Below are positions 26,955-36,881 of a DNA stretch of 64,000 nucleotides, one piece after another. The stretch covers positions 372,001 through 436,000 of the forward strand of contig NZ_CP012590.1 in the NCBI RefSeq assembly GCF_001278845.1, in the 5' to 3' direction. This stretch comes from Actinomyces sp. oral taxon 414. GTDB lineage: Bacteria > Actinomycetota > Actinomycetes > Actinomycetales > Actinomycetaceae. Each line of letters starts with the position of its first letter. Position 1 is the first letter of the stretch. A program made the position numbers and the translations under genes. The notes under the pieces were generated by a model. That model was not told the origin of the DNA and searched no databases. It saw nothing but the letters and a program-made list of their open reading frames with translations.

Positions 26955-28688
26955 ATGACTCATCTGCTTCCCCTTCTCGCCGCCGCGACCGTCGGTCTGT
27001 GCGGGGCCGTCGGCGTCGTCGTGACGGCGGCCCGCAGGCCCGCGGCGGGCGCCGCGATCGTCTTCGGCGTCCTGGCCCTGGTGGGGGTGTGGGTCTGCCT
27101 GCCCGTCAACCCGTACGTGCCGCCCGTGGTCCTCGTGGGCGCGCTGGTGTGTCTGGGCCTGGCGCCGCGCTTCTCCTGGCGCATGACCGGGGGGGACGTG
27201 CTGGTGCACGCCGCCTTCGCCCTGGTCGGCGTCGCCGCCCTGGGCGGGGCCTCGAGTACGCAGGTCCTGGGCGAGCTCATTCTGGGCGCCTACCCCGCCT
27301 ATATGATTGGGCGGATGCTCGTCGAGCGGATCGGCCTGGTCCGGGCCGCCGAGATTATGACCTGCGTATGGGCCGTCGCGGCGGTCCTGGGGCTCGTCGA
27401 GGCCGTCACCGGCTTCAACCCCTTCACGGCCGTCCCCTTCCCGGGGCACCTGTACCAGGTGTGGGCCGTCTCCCAGGAGCGGGCCGGGATGGCGCGGGTC
27501 GAGGGCGCCTTCGGCCACTCCATCGCCTACGCCACGTCCATGGCCGCGGGCATCCCCTTCGCGGCGGTGACCCGGTGGCCGTCCTGGCTGCGGTGCTCGA
27601 CCATGGTGCTCCTGCTCGGCTCGACCCTGCCGAGCCTGTCGCGCACGGGCATGATGTGCGCCCTCCTGGCGCTCGTGCTGTCGCTGACCCTGCTGCGCAC
27701 CGATATCGGCCTGCGGTGGCGCGTGGGCACCCTCGCGGGGCTGGGGGCGGCGGGCGCCGTGGGCCTGTCCCGTCTGCTGGAGGTGTTCGCGCGCGCCGGG
27801 CGGGAGCAGTCCGGCAGCGCCGAGTACCGCGGCACCATCCTCGTCCTGGTGGGCCATCTGCGGTTCCTCGGGGCCTCGCCCGTGGCGGTCAACCGGGGCG
27901 GGACGACGAAATGGGCCGGCTTCAACTCCATTGACAACGAGGTCCTGCTCGCCGCCCTGCGCTTCGGCTGGGCGCCGGTGGCCCTGTTCCTGGTCGGCCT
28001 GGCCGTGGTGGTGGGGCGGGTCCTGGTGCGTCGCGGCAATGCGGCCCAGGTCGCGCTGACGGCCCTGACGCCCGCCTACGTGACGGTGGCCTTCATTACG
28101 CAGCTGGACAGCGTCGTGTGGATCGTCCTGGGCATGGCGGTGGCGGCCCAGGCGGCCTCCACGTCCGACGACGGGCGGAGCCTGACGGCCAAGGAGGCCG
28201 AGGAGCTGCGCGTCGCCCGGGTCGTGGCGGCCTTCGGCCGCCGGCTCGCGCCCCCGGGCGCCGCCTCCGGCTCGTCTCCGAGTCCGACCTCGTCTCCGAG
28301 TCCGACCTCGTCTCAGAGCCCGATCTCGTCTCCGAGTCCGGTCTCGCCCCCGGCTGCCGGCCCGGCCCGCAGCCCCGCCGCGGCGCCCCCGGCCCCGGCC
28401 CGGCCCCCGGCCCAAGTCCCGACTTCAGCCCCGACTTCAGCCCCGACTTCGGCGGCTCAGACGACTGTGCGCCGTCGGGCGCCGTCCTTCGCCCCGGCCC
28501 GTACGGCCTCGCCCCCCGTTCCGGCCGGGAGAGCGGCCGGGCGCCGCCGAGCCGTCCCGGTCGCACCGCAGGGTCCGCCCCAGAGTCGCCCGCCGCAGGG
28601 TCCGCCCCAGAGTTACCCGCCGCAGGGCCGCCCGCCCCAGGGCCCGCCGCAGGGTCCGCCCCAGATCCGGCGGCGAGAACAGCAGTAG
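26955..28688 (+). CDS. Wzy/O-antigen-ligase-like polymerase with Pro-rich tail
   Basis: 577 residues from ATG at 26955 with GGGAGGAGGGGA upstream. About ten hydrophobic helices fill residues 1-405, with a periplasmic loop containing RVEGAFGHSIAYA, and SRTGMM and NSIDNEVLLAALRFG motifs of the Wzy_C/O-antigen ligase superfamily. Residues about 415-577 form a cytoplasmic low-complexity tail of SPSPTSS repeats, an APTSAPTS run and PPQGPPQ repeats, unusual for this family. The tail-encoding DNA holds short direct repeats that could vary by slippage. It polymerises flipped repeat units outside the membrane. It ends six bases from the convergent GT2 gene. Confidence 0.88.
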   Translation: MTHLLPLLAAATVGLCGAVGVVVTAARRPAAGAAIVFGVLALVGVWVCLPVNPYVPPVVLVGALVCLGLAPRFSWRMTGGDVLVHAAFALVGVAALGGASSTQVLGELILGAYPAYMIGRMLVERIGLVRAAEIMTCVWAVAAVLGLVEAVTGFNPFTAVPFPGHLYQVWAVSQERAGMARVEGAFGHSIAYATSMAAGIPFAAVTRWPSWLRCSTMVLLLGSTLPSLSRTGMMCALLALVLSLTLLRTDIGLRWRVGTLAGLGAAGAVGLSRLLEVFARAGREQSGSAEYRGTILVLVGHLRFLGASPVAVNRGGTTKWAGFNSIDNEVLLAALRFGWAPVALFLVGLAVVVGRVLVRRGNAAQVALTALTPAYVTVAFITQLDSVVWIVLGMAVAAQAASTSDDGRSLTAKEAEELRVARVVAAFGRRLAPPGAASGSSPSPTSSPSPTSSQSPISSPSPVSPPAAGPARSPAAAPPAPARPPAQVPTSAPTSAPTSAAQTTVRRRAPSFAPARTASPPVPAGRAAGRRRAVPVAPQGPPQSRPPQGPPQSYPPQGRPPQGPPQGPPQIRRREQQ

Positions 28689-28694
28689 GGGCGC

Positions 28695-29690
28695 TCAGGG
28701 GATTGGCGTGTCCGGTCCCGGCAGCTCGCCGCGGGCGGCGCGGCGCAGCAGGCGCAGGCCGTCGCGGGTGCCCGCCCAGGCGGCCCGCAGGCTGGAGCGC
28801 GAGCGCAGCAACTGGCGCCGCCCCCCGCGCAGGACGATTGCGCGGGCGGCGGCGGGCGCCGTCGCGACCCACCGGCGCCGGGCCCCGGCGTCGAGCTGCA
28901 GGGCGGCGTAGAGCAGACGGTTGCGGATGTTGTAGTAGTAGTAGGTGTCCGACTTGGCCGGGCCCGCATCGGCGTCCCGGTCGCGATGCGTGCCGCCCTC
29001 GTCGTGGACGGCCACGGCCTCGCGGGCCAGCACGAGCGCCCCGCCCGAGCTCACCACCCGCCGGGAGAAGTCGACGTCCTCCCAGTAGAGGAAGTAGCGC
29101 TCGTCGAAGCCCCCGACGGCCTCGAACAGCCGGGTCGACAGGGCCAGGCAGGCCCCCGAGAGCCACGGGTGGGTGCCGCCGGGCGGGATCGGCTTGGACG
29201 AGCGCGGGGAGCGCATGGACCCGTCGGCCAGGCAGACGACGGCCCGGTCGGCCACGACCCGCCCCTCCGAGTCGGTGAGCACGGGGGCCACGAGCGAGCG
29301 CGGCTCGCGCTCGGCGCGCGCCAGCAGGCTCAGCACGGTCTCGCGGTCCAGGACGGCGTCGGGGTTGAGCAGCAGGAGCAGCTCGGCGCCGTCGGCCGCC
29401 GCCCGGGCCTGGGCCAGGTTCATGCCGCCGCCGAAGCCCGTGTTCCCCTCCGGCTCGACCAGCGTCCAGCCGTGCTCGGCGCACAGGTCCCGGGTTCGCA
29501 GGCGGGTCTCCTCGGTGGAGTAATTGTCGACGACGACGACGCCTGCCTCGGGCACCGCCCGCGCCACGCGGGCCAGGTTGCGCTCCAGGAGCTCGGGCGA
29601 GCCGTAGCTGACGACGAGGATCGCGGCACGCGCGAGCAGGCGGGCAGCGTCGTCGCCCGCCGGTCCGCCGGCGCGGGGCGTGGGGCCCAT
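28695..29690 (-). CDS. GT2 glycosyltransferase (WbbL/rhamnosyltransferase-like)
   Basis: 331 residues from ATG at 29690 (GAAAGGACG upstream). This is a GT-A fold with VVSYGSPELLERNL, VVVDNYSTEE, GNTGFGGGMN and the metal/donor site NPDA, then GACLALSTRLFEAVGGFDERYFLYWEDVDFS typical of bacterial rhamnosyltransferases that act on polyprenyl-linked GlcNAc. The C-terminal 90 residues are basic and probably membrane-associated. It diverges from the next GT2 gene across about 100 bp. Confidence 0.92.
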   Translation of the reverse strand: MGPTPRAGGPAGDDAARLLARAAILVVSYGSPELLERNLARVARAVPEAGVVVVDNYSTEETRLRTRDLCAEHGWTLVEPEGNTGFGGGMNLAQARAAADGAELLLLLNPDAVLDRETVLSLLARAEREPRSLVAPVLTDSEGRVVADRAVVCLADGSMRSPRSSKPIPPGGTHPWLSGACLALSTRLFEAVGGFDERYFLYWEDVDFSRRVVSSGGALVLAREAVAVHDEGGTHRDRDADAGPAKSDTYYYYNIRNRLLYAALQLDAGARRRWVATAPAAARAIVLRGGRRQLLRSRSSLRAAWAGTRDGLRLLRRAARGELPGPDTPIP

Positions 29691-29791
29691 GGTGGCGTCC
29701 TTTCTTCCGACGGGCCGGTTGCGCGGGGCCCGGAGCCCTGATAGTACCGTCGAGCACGCACGAGCACAGGAATACGGCCAGGAGACGACCG

Positions 29792-30832
29792 ATGGATACT
29801 CAACGCGGCCCCGAGACCCGCACCGGACCCGACGGCGCCGCGCCCGGCTCCGCGCGGCCCCGCCTGACCGTCGCGGTCCTGACCTACCTGCGCAACGCCT
29901 ACCTGGCCCAGCTGCTGCCCGCGCTAATCGAGCAGGCGGGGGCGGTGGCCGGGGCGCGGGTGCGCATCCTCGTCGTCGACAACGACCCGGCCGGCGGCGC
30001 CGAGCAGACCGCGGCGGGCGCGCGTCCCGACGGCGCCGGACCCGAGATCGTCTACGTCCACGAGCCCGAACCCGGCATTGTCGCGGGCCGCAACCGCGCC
30101 CTGGACGAGTCCGCCCACGAACACCTGCTCGTGTTCATCGACGACGACGAGCTCCCGCGCCCCGGCTGGCTGGCCGCCCTGCTCGCCGCCCGCGAGCGCC
30201 ACGGCTGCGCGGCGGTCACCGGGCCGACCCCGCCCGTCTTCGAGACGGCCCCCGACCCGTGGGTGGCCGCCTGCGGCGTCTTCGACTCCTGGGAGGCGGC
30301 TGACGGCGCGCGCGTGCGCAGCGCCGACACCGGCAACCTGCTGCTGGACCTGGGGCGTGTGCGGGCCCTGCGCCTGCGCTTCGACCCCCGCTACGGGCTC
30401 ACCGGCGGGGAGGACTCCCTGTTCACCCGGAGCCTGACCCTGGCGGGGGAGGAGATCCGCTTCGCCGCGGGCGCCGTCGTCGACAAGCGCGTGCCCGCCC
30501 GGCGGGCCCGGCGGGAGTGGGTGCTGCGCCGCGCCCACCGCTCGGGCTCCACCTGGGCGCGGGTGCGCATTGACACCGCCCCCCGCGCCCGCGCGGCCCT
30601 GCGCCTGGGCTACGCCGCCAAGGGCCTGGCCCGGGCCGGGCGCGACGGGGCGCTGGCCCTGCTCGCCCGGGCGAGGGGCGACGTCGCCTCCCGGGCGGCC
30701 CACGAGGTCTCCGCCCGCGGCGGCCTGGGCATGGTGGTCGGGGCCCTGGGCGGGAGCGTGGCCGAGTACGGCCGGCCGGCCGGGCCGGGCGCGTCAGGGG
30801 CGTCGGGCGCGTCGGGCGAGGGGGCGTCGTGA
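29792..30832 (+). CDS. GT2 glycosyltransferase, paralogue A
   Basis: 346 residues from ATG at 29792. It has the GT-A motifs VAVLTYLRN, ILVVDNDPAGG, PGIVAGRNRALDE, the DxD-type site FIDDDELP and the acceptor/catalytic region GLTGGEDSLFTRSL. It is closely similar along its length to the next gene (shared order of motifs, GNLLLDLG and GGED-FTRSL segments, and a basic C-terminal helix), so the pair looks like a tandem duplication. The C-terminus ends in GASGASGASGEG repeats. The stop overlaps the downstream GTG. Confidence 0.92.
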   Translation: MDTQRGPETRTGPDGAAPGSARPRLTVAVLTYLRNAYLAQLLPALIEQAGAVAGARVRILVVDNDPAGGAEQTAAGARPDGAGPEIVYVHEPEPGIVAGRNRALDESAHEHLLVFIDDDELPRPGWLAALLAARERHGCAAVTGPTPPVFETAPDPWVAACGVFDSWEAADGARVRSADTGNLLLDLGRVRALRLRFDPRYGLTGGEDSLFTRSLTLAGEEIRFAAGAVVDKRVPARRARREWVLRRAHRSGSTWARVRIDTAPRARAALRLGYAAKGLARAGRDGALALLARARGDVASRAAHEVSARGGLGMVVGALGGSVAEYGRPAGPGASGASGASGEGAS

Positions 30833-31815
30833 GCGGCGCCGGGCCCCTCGTTCCCCCCGCAGGCCTGACCATTGCGATCCCCACCTACCGCCGCCCCGGG
30901 GCCGTGGCCCGGGCCCTGCGCGCCGTCCTGGCCGAGGCGCCCGACGCCGACGGGCCGGTCGAGATCCTCGTCATTGACAACGACCCCCACGGCTCCGCGC
31001 GCGAGGCGGTGGCGGAGGCGGCTGCGCCCAGTGCCGGTGCCGGGAGTGCGCCCGGCGCCGCCGTGCGCTACGTCGTCGAGCCGGCGCCGGGCGTGTCCGC
31101 CGTGCGCAACCGGGCCCTGGATGAGACGGCCGACCGGGCCCTGCTCATCTTCATCGACGACGACGAGGAACCGGAGGCCGGCTGGCTGCGCCGGCTGCTG
31201 TCCACCCGCCGGGACACCGGGGCGGCCGCCGTGGCCGGGCTGGTCGTGCCCGACTACGAGGCCGAGCCGGATCCGTGGCTGCGGGCCGGGGGCTTCTTCG
31301 ACCGCCAGTCCTGGCCGACGGGCACGCGCCGGCCCGTGGCGGCGACCAATAACCTCCTGCTGGACCTGGGGGCGGTGCGCGCCGCCGGAGTGCGCTTCGA
31401 CGAGGCCTTCGGCGCCACCGGCGGGGAGGACGCGATGTTCACCCGCTCGCTCGTGGCGGCCGGGGGCGTCATTGTGTGGTGCGACGAGGCGCGGGTGCGC
31501 GACCGCGTGCCGGCGGCGCGCCTGACGCGGGCCTGGGTCCTGCGGCGGCGCCGCTCCCACGCGGCCACCGCGGTGCGCGTCGAGCTGGCCCTGGCGGGGC
31601 CGGGCGTCCACCCGGGCATCAGGGCCCGGGCGCTGGCCGGCGGGTGCGCCCGGGTCCTGGCGGGCCTGGGCCGCATGGCACTGGGAGGTCTGGGGGCGGG
31701 GCCCGGACGCGGGCTGGTGCACCGGGCGCGCGGGGCCCGGCTCGCCGCCCGCGGGGCGGGAATGGCCGCCGCCGCCGTCGGCCGCGGCGCCCACCGCGAG
31801 TACGGCCGCCCCTGA
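30829..31815 (+). CDS. GT2 glycosyltransferase, paralogue B
   Basis: 328 residues from GTG at 30829, overlapping the paralogue's stop (GTGA). It carries the same motif order as its neighbour: IAIPTYRRPGAVARAL, ILVIDNDPHG, PGVSAVRNRALDE, FIDDDEEP and GATGGEDAMFTRSL. The ends of the two proteins also match (EYGRP). The pair may add consecutive sugars with related linkages. It ends nine bases from the convergent glycerol kinase gene, which marks the edge of the polysaccharide cluster. Confidence 0.92.
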   Translation: MSGAGPLVPPAGLTIAIPTYRRPGAVARALRAVLAEAPDADGPVEILVIDNDPHGSAREAVAEAAAPSAGAGSAPGAAVRYVVEPAPGVSAVRNRALDETADRALLIFIDDDEEPEAGWLRRLLSTRRDTGAAAVAGLVVPDYEAEPDPWLRAGGFFDRQSWPTGTRRPVAATNNLLLDLGAVRAAGVRFDEAFGATGGEDAMFTRSLVAAGGVIVWCDEARVRDRVPAARLTRAWVLRRRRSHAATAVRVELALAGPGVHPGIRARALAGGCARVLAGLGRMALGGLGAGPGRGLVHRARGARLAARGAGMAAAAVGRGAHREYGRP

Positions 31816-31823
31816 CGCCCCCG

Positions 31824-33437
<1,614 letters not shown>

Positions 33438-33449
33438 GGGCACAGCCTC

Positions 33450-35186
33450 TCAGACGGGGCGCGTCAGGCGGGCGACGGCGGCCGCGTCGGTCGCCTCGGC
33501 CTGGGCGGCGGCGATCTGCGCGACCCGCTCGGCGTAGGCGGCCCTCTCTGCGGCGACGTCCTCATCCGTCCAGCCCAGCAGCGGCGCCATGACCTCAAGG
33601 ACCTCGTCGGCCGCCGCCAGCCCGCGGTCGCGCCGCTCCATGTCCAGGCGCACGCGCCGCAGCAGGACGTCGTCGAGGTGGGCGGCCCCCTCGTGGGTGA
33701 CGGCCCAGGCGACCTCGGCGCGCAGGAAGGCGCTCGCCTGCTCCAGCGGCTCGCCGTAGCGGCGGGCGGCGCCGTCGTCGGAGTCGATGGACTCCAGCAG
33801 GGCGGGCGTCTCGTCGCCGTAGCGGTCGAGCAGGTGGGTGACGCGGGCCAGCGTCCAGCCGCGCTCGCGGGCGATGTCCCCGGTCCGCGCGGCCAGCTCG
33901 TAGTAGCCGGCGGCCCCCACCAGCGGCAGGTCGGCGGTGGTGGAGGGGTGGGCCCGGGCCAGGGCCTCGCCCAGGGCGTGGTCGACGGCGTCGGCGGCCA
34001 TGACCCGGTAGGTGGTCAGCTTGCCGCCGGCGATGGAGGTCAGGCCCGGTGCCACGCGGGTGACGGTGTGCTCGCGCGAGACCTTCGTAGAGGCGGCCGC
34101 GGCGCCGGGTTTGAGCCGGGGCTGGAGCAGGGGGCGCAGGCCCGCGTAGACGCCGATGACGTCGTCGCGGGTCAGGGGGCGGGAGAGGACCTCATTGGCG
34201 TGGTCGAGCACGTAGTCGATGTCGGCGGCCGTGGCCACGGGCTTGGAGGGGTCCTCGCCCCAGGGGGTGTCGGTGGTGCCGATGACCCAGTAGCGCGGCC
34301 AGGGGATAATGAACAGGACCGACTTCTCGGTGCGCAGGAAGATCCCGGTCTGGGCGTCGATGGCCTCCTTGGGCACGACGACGTGGATGCCCTTGGAGGT
34401 CAGGACCCGCAGGCCCCCGGCGTCGGCGGCCAGGTCCTGGGTGGCCTCGGTCCACACGCCGGTGGCGCTAATGACCCGGGTGGCCCTGATCTGGTGGGTT
34501 TCGCCGGTTTCCAGGTCGGTGACGGCCGCGCCGGCGACGCCGCCGCGGGCGTCGGTGAGGAAGCCGGTGACCCGGGTGCGGCTGGCGGCCAGCGCCCCCA
34601 GGCCGACGGCGGTGCGCACCAGGTCGATGACCAGGCGGGCGTCGTCGACGCGGGCGTCGTAGAAGCGGATGGCGCCGGCCAGCTTGTCGGGGTTCAGGGC
34701 GGGGGCGAGGGCGGCGGCGCCCCGGCGGCCCAGGTGCTTCTGGAGGGGCACGATCCGGCGCCCGCGGGCCCCGGCGACGGCGAGGGCGTCGTACAGGCCC
34801 ACGCCGACGGCCGAGTAGGAGCGCTCGTAGGCGTGCTTGAGCGGCCACAGGAAGGGCTGGGCCTTGACCAGGTGCGGGGCGGTCTTGGTCAGGAGGCGGC
34901 CGCGTTCGGTCAGGGCCTCGTGGACCAGGGCGAAGTCGAGCTGGTAGAGGTAGCGCAGGCCGCCGTGGATGAGCTTGGAGGACCAGGAGGAGGTGCCCGA
35001 GGCCCAGTCGCCCATGTCGACGATGCCGGTGCGCAGGCCGCGGCCGGCGGCGTCGACGGCGATGCCGGCGCCGGTGACGCCCCCGCCGACGACGAGCACG
35101 TCGAGCCCCTCGTCGCCGCTCATGGCCGCCAGGGCGCGCTTTCGCTGGTCGGTGGTCAGGGCGGTGTCCTGCGGCAGGGCGGTCAT
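33450..35186 (-). CDS. glpD: Aerobic glycerol-3-phosphate dehydrogenase
   Basis: 578 residues from ATG at 35186 (GGGAG upstream). An N-terminal FAD-binding site (VLVVGGGVTGAGIAVDAAGRG) precedes typical GlpD segments SKLIHGGLRYLYQ, ATGVWT, PWPRYWVIGTTDT, GVYAGLRPLLQP and SIAGGKLTTYR, and a C-terminal helical DAO_C domain. It oxidises sn-glycerol-3-phosphate to dihydroxyacetone phosphate at the membrane, passing electrons to quinone. The SorC-like regulator is divergent, and the shared 118-bp region contains GTGTGC repeats. Confidence 0.97.
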   Translation of the reverse strand: MTALPQDTALTTDQRKRALAAMSGDEGLDVLVVGGGVTGAGIAVDAAGRGLRTGIVDMGDWASGTSSWSSKLIHGGLRYLYQLDFALVHEALTERGRLLTKTAPHLVKAQPFLWPLKHAYERSYSAVGVGLYDALAVAGARGRRIVPLQKHLGRRGAAALAPALNPDKLAGAIRFYDARVDDARLVIDLVRTAVGLGALAASRTRVTGFLTDARGGVAGAAVTDLETGETHQIRATRVISATGVWTEATQDLAADAGGLRVLTSKGIHVVVPKEAIDAQTGIFLRTEKSVLFIIPWPRYWVIGTTDTPWGEDPSKPVATAADIDYVLDHANEVLSRPLTRDDVIGVYAGLRPLLQPRLKPGAAAASTKVSREHTVTRVAPGLTSIAGGKLTTYRVMAADAVDHALGEALARAHPSTTADLPLVGAAGYYELAARTGDIARERGWTLARVTHLLDRYGDETPALLESIDSDDGAARRYGEPLEQASAFLRAEVAWAVTHEGAAHLDDVLLRRVRLDMERRDRGLAAADEVLEVMAPLLGWTDEDVAAERAAYAERVAQIAAAQAEATDAAAVARLTRPV

Positions 35187-35187
35187 G

Positions 35188-35283
35188 GTGTGCTCCCGGT
35201 TGTGTGCGCGTCGCTGTGCATCCGGTTACCAGGATGGGCCGGGTGTGCGAGGATGGGCAAGCGGTGTGCACGAACGTGCACAC
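35188..35283. promoter_or_regulatory. Operator region of the glp/SorC divergent promoters
   Basis: A perfect palindrome, GTGTGCACG-AA-CGTGCACAC (35264-35283), lies 21 bp before the regulator start. Three further GTGTGC copies (35188, 35202, 35243) and a TGTGCA (35215) run in direct orientation towards glpD. This is the arrangement expected for cooperative binding by a tetrameric SorC-type regulator acting on both promoters (inference). Confidence 0.65.
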
Positions 35284-35304
35284 GGGGCCGGGACGATTGG
35301 GACG

Positions 35305-36339
35305 ATGCGCATGGCGGACGACGACGGGCGGAGGGCCCGGGCGGGGCGGTCGGGACGGGCGGGTCGGGCCGTGTACGAGGCGGCCTCCATGTACTACGCC
35401 CAGGGGGAGACCATGGAGGTCATCGCCCGGCACCTGGGGGTCTCGCGCTCCACCGTCTCCCGGCTCCTGGCCCGGGCCCGCGCCGAGGGCGTCGTGCGCA
35501 TCGAGCTGGTGGCCCCCGGCGAGGGCGGCCTGGAGCGGCGCATGGGCGAGGAGCTGGGGGTGCGCGCCCGGATCGTGCCCGTGCGCGAGGGGACCACGGA
35601 GATCCACCGCCTCCAGCAGGTCGCCGCCGTGGCGGCCGCCCGGTTCGTCGACATGGTCGTCGAGGAGGCCGGGGGGACCGGCGCGGGGGAGGGCGGGCTC
35701 GTCATCGGGGCCGCCTGGGGCACCACCATGAGCGAGCTGAGCGCGGCCCTGCCCGTGCGGCGGGTGGCCGGCGTGACCGTCGTCCAGCTCAACGGCGCCT
35801 CCGACCCGCTGCGCGAGGGACCCAGCGCCGGGGAGGTCCTGGCCCGCATGGGGGCGGCCCTGGGGGCGCGCACCATCGCCTTCCCGGTGCCCGCTTTCTT
35901 CGACCGGGTCGCCACCCGGCGGGCCATGTGGTCCGAGCGCTCCATTGGGCGCGTCCTGGAGGTGTCCCGCCGGGCCCGCCTGGCCGTCTTCGGCGTCGGC
36001 TCGGTGCAGGGGGCGCTGCCCTCCCAGGTCTACGCCGCCGGTCACCTGTCGCGCCAGGACCTGGCGGTGGCGCGCCGCGAGGAGGTGGTCGGGGACGTGT
36101 GCACCGTGCTGCTGCGCGCCGACGGCAGCTGGGGTGACATCGAACTCAACGCCCGCGCCACCGGCCCCACGCCCCTCCAGCTGGCCCGGATCCCGCGCAG
36201 ACTGTGCGTCGTGGCGGGGGCGGGCAAGGCCCGCGCGACCCTGGCGGCGCTGCGCGCCCGGGTCGCCACCGACCTCGTCATCGACGACGCCGCCGCCCGC
36301 GCCGTCCTGGCGCTGGCGACGAGGAAGGAGAGGGCATGA
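35305..36339 (+). CDS. SorC/DeoR-type sugar-binding transcriptional regulator
   Basis: 344 residues from ATG at 35305; a second ATG is two codons on, and neither has a strong ribosome site. The N-terminal helix-turn-helix (MEVIARHLGVSRSTVSRLLARARAEG) is followed by a SorC effector-binding domain with VIGAAWGTTMSEL, VVQLNGA and GVGSV motifs. Such regulators sense phosphorylated sugars. Divergence from glpKD and the palindrome between them make glycerol-phosphate or a glycolytic phospho-sugar the likely effector. The stop overlaps argA (ATGA), an unexpected co-transcription with an arginine-pathway gene. Confidence 0.9.
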   Translation: MRMADDDGRRARAGRSGRAGRAVYEAASMYYAQGETMEVIARHLGVSRSTVSRLLARARAEGVVRIELVAPGEGGLERRMGEELGVRARIVPVREGTTEIHRLQQVAAVAAARFVDMVVEEAGGTGAGEGGLVIGAAWGTTMSELSAALPVRRVAGVTVVQLNGASDPLREGPSAGEVLARMGAALGARTIAFPVPAFFDRVATRRAMWSERSIGRVLEVSRRARLAVFGVGSVQGALPSQVYAAGHLSRQDLAVARREEVVGDVCTVLLRADGSWGDIELNARATGPTPLQLARIPRRLCVVAGAGKARATLAALRARVATDLVIDDAAARAVLALATRKERA

Positions 36340-36881
36340 GCGAGCCCGCCGGCGCCCAGCGCCGCAAGATCGTCCTGCGTCCGGCCCGTCCGGCCGACGT
36401 CCGCAATATCTACGAGCTGGTGCGCCCCTACGCCGATCGCCGTATTCTCATCGCCAAGGACCTCATCGCCTACTTCGAGGACGTCCAGGAGTTCACGGTG
36501 GCCGAGGAGGTCAGCGCCGACACGGGCGGCGCGACCGACCTGGTGGGCTGCGGCGCCCTGCACGTCATGTGGGACGACATCGCGGAGGTGCGCACCCTGG
36601 CGGTGCGCCGCGACCGTCTCCACCACGGCATCGGGGCGGCGCTGCTGGGCGAGCTCCTCGAGCGCGCCCGGGCCCTGAGCCTCAGGCGCGTGTTCTGCCT
36701 GACCTTCGAGGTCGACTTCTTCGCCGCCCACGGGTTCCGCCCCATCCAGGGCGCGCCGGTGGGGATGGACGTGTTCGCCGAGATGGTCCGCTCCCACGAT
36801 GACGGCGTCGCCGAGTTCCTCGACCTGGCCCGCGTCAAGCCCAACACCCTGGGCAATTCGCGCATGCTGCTGGAGCTGTGA
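36336..36881 (+). CDS. argA: N-acetylglutamate synthase, short GNAT form
   Basis: 181 residues from ATG at 36336, overlapping the regulator's stop. This is a single GNAT domain: VLRPARPADVRNIYELV, then EVRTLAVRRDRLHHGIGAALL, which is the acetyl-CoA pyrophosphate loop, and FCLTFEVDFFAAHGF. The size and these segments match the stand-alone actinobacterial N-acetylglutamate synthases that begin arginine synthesis, rather than the long kinase-fused form. Another amino-acid acetyltransferase remains possible. The stop overlaps the mutY GTG. Confidence 0.8.
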   Translation: MSEPAGAQRRKIVLRPARPADVRNIYELVRPYADRRILIAKDLIAYFEDVQEFTVAEEVSADTGGATDLVGCGALHVMWDDIAEVRTLAVRRDRLHHGIGAALLGELLERARALSLRRVFCLTFEVDFFAAHGFRPIQGAPVGMDVFAEMVRSHDDGVAEFLDLARVKPNTLGNSRMLLEL

